From the NCBI GenBank assembly GCA_016208495.1, contig JACQXX010000076.1, positions 4,139 to 68,138 on the forward strand: a stretch of 64,000 nt of DNA. The letters run 5' to 3'. The number at the start of each line of letters is the position of its first letter. Position 1 is the stretch's first letter. The stretch is from Acidobacteriota bacterium. GTDB lineage: Bacteria; Acidobacteriota; Blastocatellia; Chloracidobacteriales; Chloracidobacteriaceae. Positions 62,852-64,000 of the stretch are shown here, in pieces. The notes under the pieces were generated by a model. It did no database searches. It was not told where the DNA came from and saw only the letters and a list, made by a program, of their open reading frames with translations. Both the position numbers and the translations under genes were made by a program.

Positions 62852-63838
62852 ATGTTCTCAGAATTCAAACGCAATCTTCGATTTGTGATGTTCATGGTCG
62901 GCCTGCTGGCGGTGGGCATCATTGGCGTGGAAATCTTTCGTCGGATGGGGACGACACAACCGTCGGGGCCGGTGGCGGCCCCTTCCTCAGCATCAGGGGC
63001 GGGCGCCGTTTTTCCCCGCGAATTGAAAGATGGAAGCGGATACAGCGTTCGAATTGAGAAAAAGCCGATCCGAATTGTCTCGCAAACTCTGGCAACGGAT
63101 GAGATCTTGCTGGCAATTTGTGACCCAAAGCGCATTGCGGCGCTCAGTTCACTGGCCGAAGACCCGACCTACAGCAATATCACCAGTGAAGCAAAGCAGG
63201 TGGCTGGTCGAACAACTCAAGGGGTTGAGCAGATTTTGGAATTAAGTCCTGATCTGGTGTTTGTCGCCAGTTACAGTCGCACTGAATTTGTGGAACTCCT
63301 GAAAGCCGCGAAGTCCCCAGTTTTCCGGTTTGCCAACTTTGACCGCATTGAAGACATAAAAACCAACATTCGAACCGTTGGATATGCCATTGGCGATGAA
63401 CCGGCGGCAGCGGCTCTGATTGACCAGATGAACCGTGATATCCAAGCCGTCAAAGCTCGAATTCCGCAAACCAAACCACCTTTGAAAGTAATGTCTTACA
63501 GTCTCGGCGGCTTTACTGCTGGAAGCGGAACACTCTTTGATGAAATGCTTCGGACAGTTGGGGTCATCAATTTAACGGCTGAAAAAGGGATCACCGGGAT
63601 TGCCAAAATTAGTCCGGAAAAGCTCACCGAATGGCAGCCAGATGTGATTGTTGTGGGTGCCGATGTTGGGACATTTGACGATGTCAAACGCAAACTGCTG
63701 GCGGAACCGGCGGTGGCATCAACCAAAGCTGGAAAATCAAACCGGATTATCGTGGTTGACAATCGCCACTACCTGGCGGTTTCACATCATCTGGTCAAAG
63801 CCCTCAACACGCTCGTGACTGAACTCTATGGACAATAA
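62852..63838 (+). CDS. BtuF-like ABC substrate-binding protein, membrane anchored
   Basis: A 328-residue protein. An N-terminal transmembrane anchor (about 9-30) precedes a class III periplasmic binding fold: ETLATDEILLAICDPKRIAAL-type start, LAEDPTYSN, VEQILELSPDLVFVASY, then a linker helix and a second lobe with PLKVMSYSLGGFTAGSGT and WQPDVIVVGADVG. This matches the BtuF/FecB family. It would deliver corrinoid from the receptor to the ABC importer. No lipobox is seen, so it is anchored by its N-terminal helix. The gene begins 13 bp after a heptamer array. Confidence 0.87.
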   Translation: MFSEFKRNLRFVMFMVGLLAVGIIGVEIFRRMGTTQPSGPVAAPSSASGAGAVFPRELKDGSGYSVRIEKKPIRIVSQTLATDEILLAICDPKRIAALSSLAEDPTYSNITSEAKQVAGRTTQGVEQILELSPDLVFVASYSRTEFVELLKAAKSPVFRFANFDRIEDIKTNIRTVGYAIGDEPAAAALIDQMNRDIQAVKARIPQTKPPLKVMSYSLGGFTAGSGTLFDEMLRTVGVINLTAEKGITGIAKISPEKLTEWQPDVIVVGADVGTFDDVKRKLLAEPAVASTKAGKSNRIIVVDNRHYLAVSHHLVKALNTLVTELYGQ

Positions 63839-63874
63839 GGAAACTGCGGAAACCCAAAACCCAGACAAAGAAAC

Positions 63875-64000
63875 AAGGGGACACGGAGACACGGAGACAC
63901 AGAGACAAGCCACCGAGTCTTCAGCCCGACTTCTTCAGCCCAACTTCTTCAGCCCAACTTCTTCAGCCCAACTTCTTCAGCCCAACTTCTTCAGCCCTGC
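63875..64000. repeat. Octamer GACACGGA array then 14-base TTCTTCAGCCCAAC array
   Basis: Three GACACGGA-type octamers (63875-63908) are followed by about six tandem 14-base units (63917-64000) running off the window edge. The 14-base unit is the same type as at 2664-2700 and 24301-24350. Confidence 0.9.

Overview
The window looks like a chromosomal segment of an Acidobacteriota bacterium, most likely class Blastocatellia. The reasons are protein families typical of that phylum: an orphan ABC permease of the ADOP type, a VWFA-related acidobacterial domain protein, an Oar-like TonB receptor with an N-terminal carboxypeptidase-regulatory domain, several NHL/HYR secreted proteins and a CHAT/TPR-type N-terminal domain. 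No rRNA, tRNA, CRISPR array or phage module was recognised.

Layout. 0-7 kb: a secreted S41 protease and a 12-block NHL repeat protein (both minus). 7-12 kb: a truncated CHAT-type protein, a DUF4230 protein, a ureohydrolase, a prolyl-4-hydroxylase-like oxygenase, a small membrane protein and an ATP-grasp protein. 12-19 kb: two paralogous HYR/NHL exported proteins flank a TPR-sulfotransferase and a vapBC pair. 19-31 kb: a VWFA protein, three zinc-ribbon membrane proteins plus a remnant of a fourth, a DASS anion permease, a TonB receptor and a DraG-like hydrolase. 31-42 kb: an operon for a membrane complex related to hydrogenase-4/complex I, bracketed by a NarX-type kinase and a NarL-type regulator. 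42-51 kb: two giant paralogous HEAT-repeat proteins. 51-57 kb: an ADOP permease, psuG and an acyl-CoA carboxylase beta subunit. 57-64 kb: a cobalamin locus with two B12 riboswitches, a TonB receptor, an ABC ATPase, a phosphoglycerate-mutase-fold phosphatase and a BtuF-like binding protein. No BtuC permease lies inside the window.

The hydrogenase-4-like cluster (HTH-EIIA, HyfB-, HyfC-, HyfE-, HyfF-like subunits, a NuoC-NuoD fusion and a ferredoxin-NuoB fusion) would form a proton-pumping membrane complex. Its large subunit lacks the nickel-binding cysteine pairs, so it resembles the energy-converting-hydrogenase-related (Ehr) type rather than a true hydrogenase. The EIIA-like subunit has Arg where the phospho-accepting His should be.

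The most unusual feature is the intergenic DNA. More than twenty spacers carry short tandem repeats with a 7-base (or 14-base) period and many different unit sequences; a few have period 8. They resemble the heptanucleotide STRR repeats known from cyanobacteria. They sit directly at stop codons or just before start codons and in several cases supply the stop codon. The window also holds several dispersed hairpin elements, including two inverted copies of a 370-bp MITE-like element with terminal inverted repeats and matching 5-bp flanking duplications.
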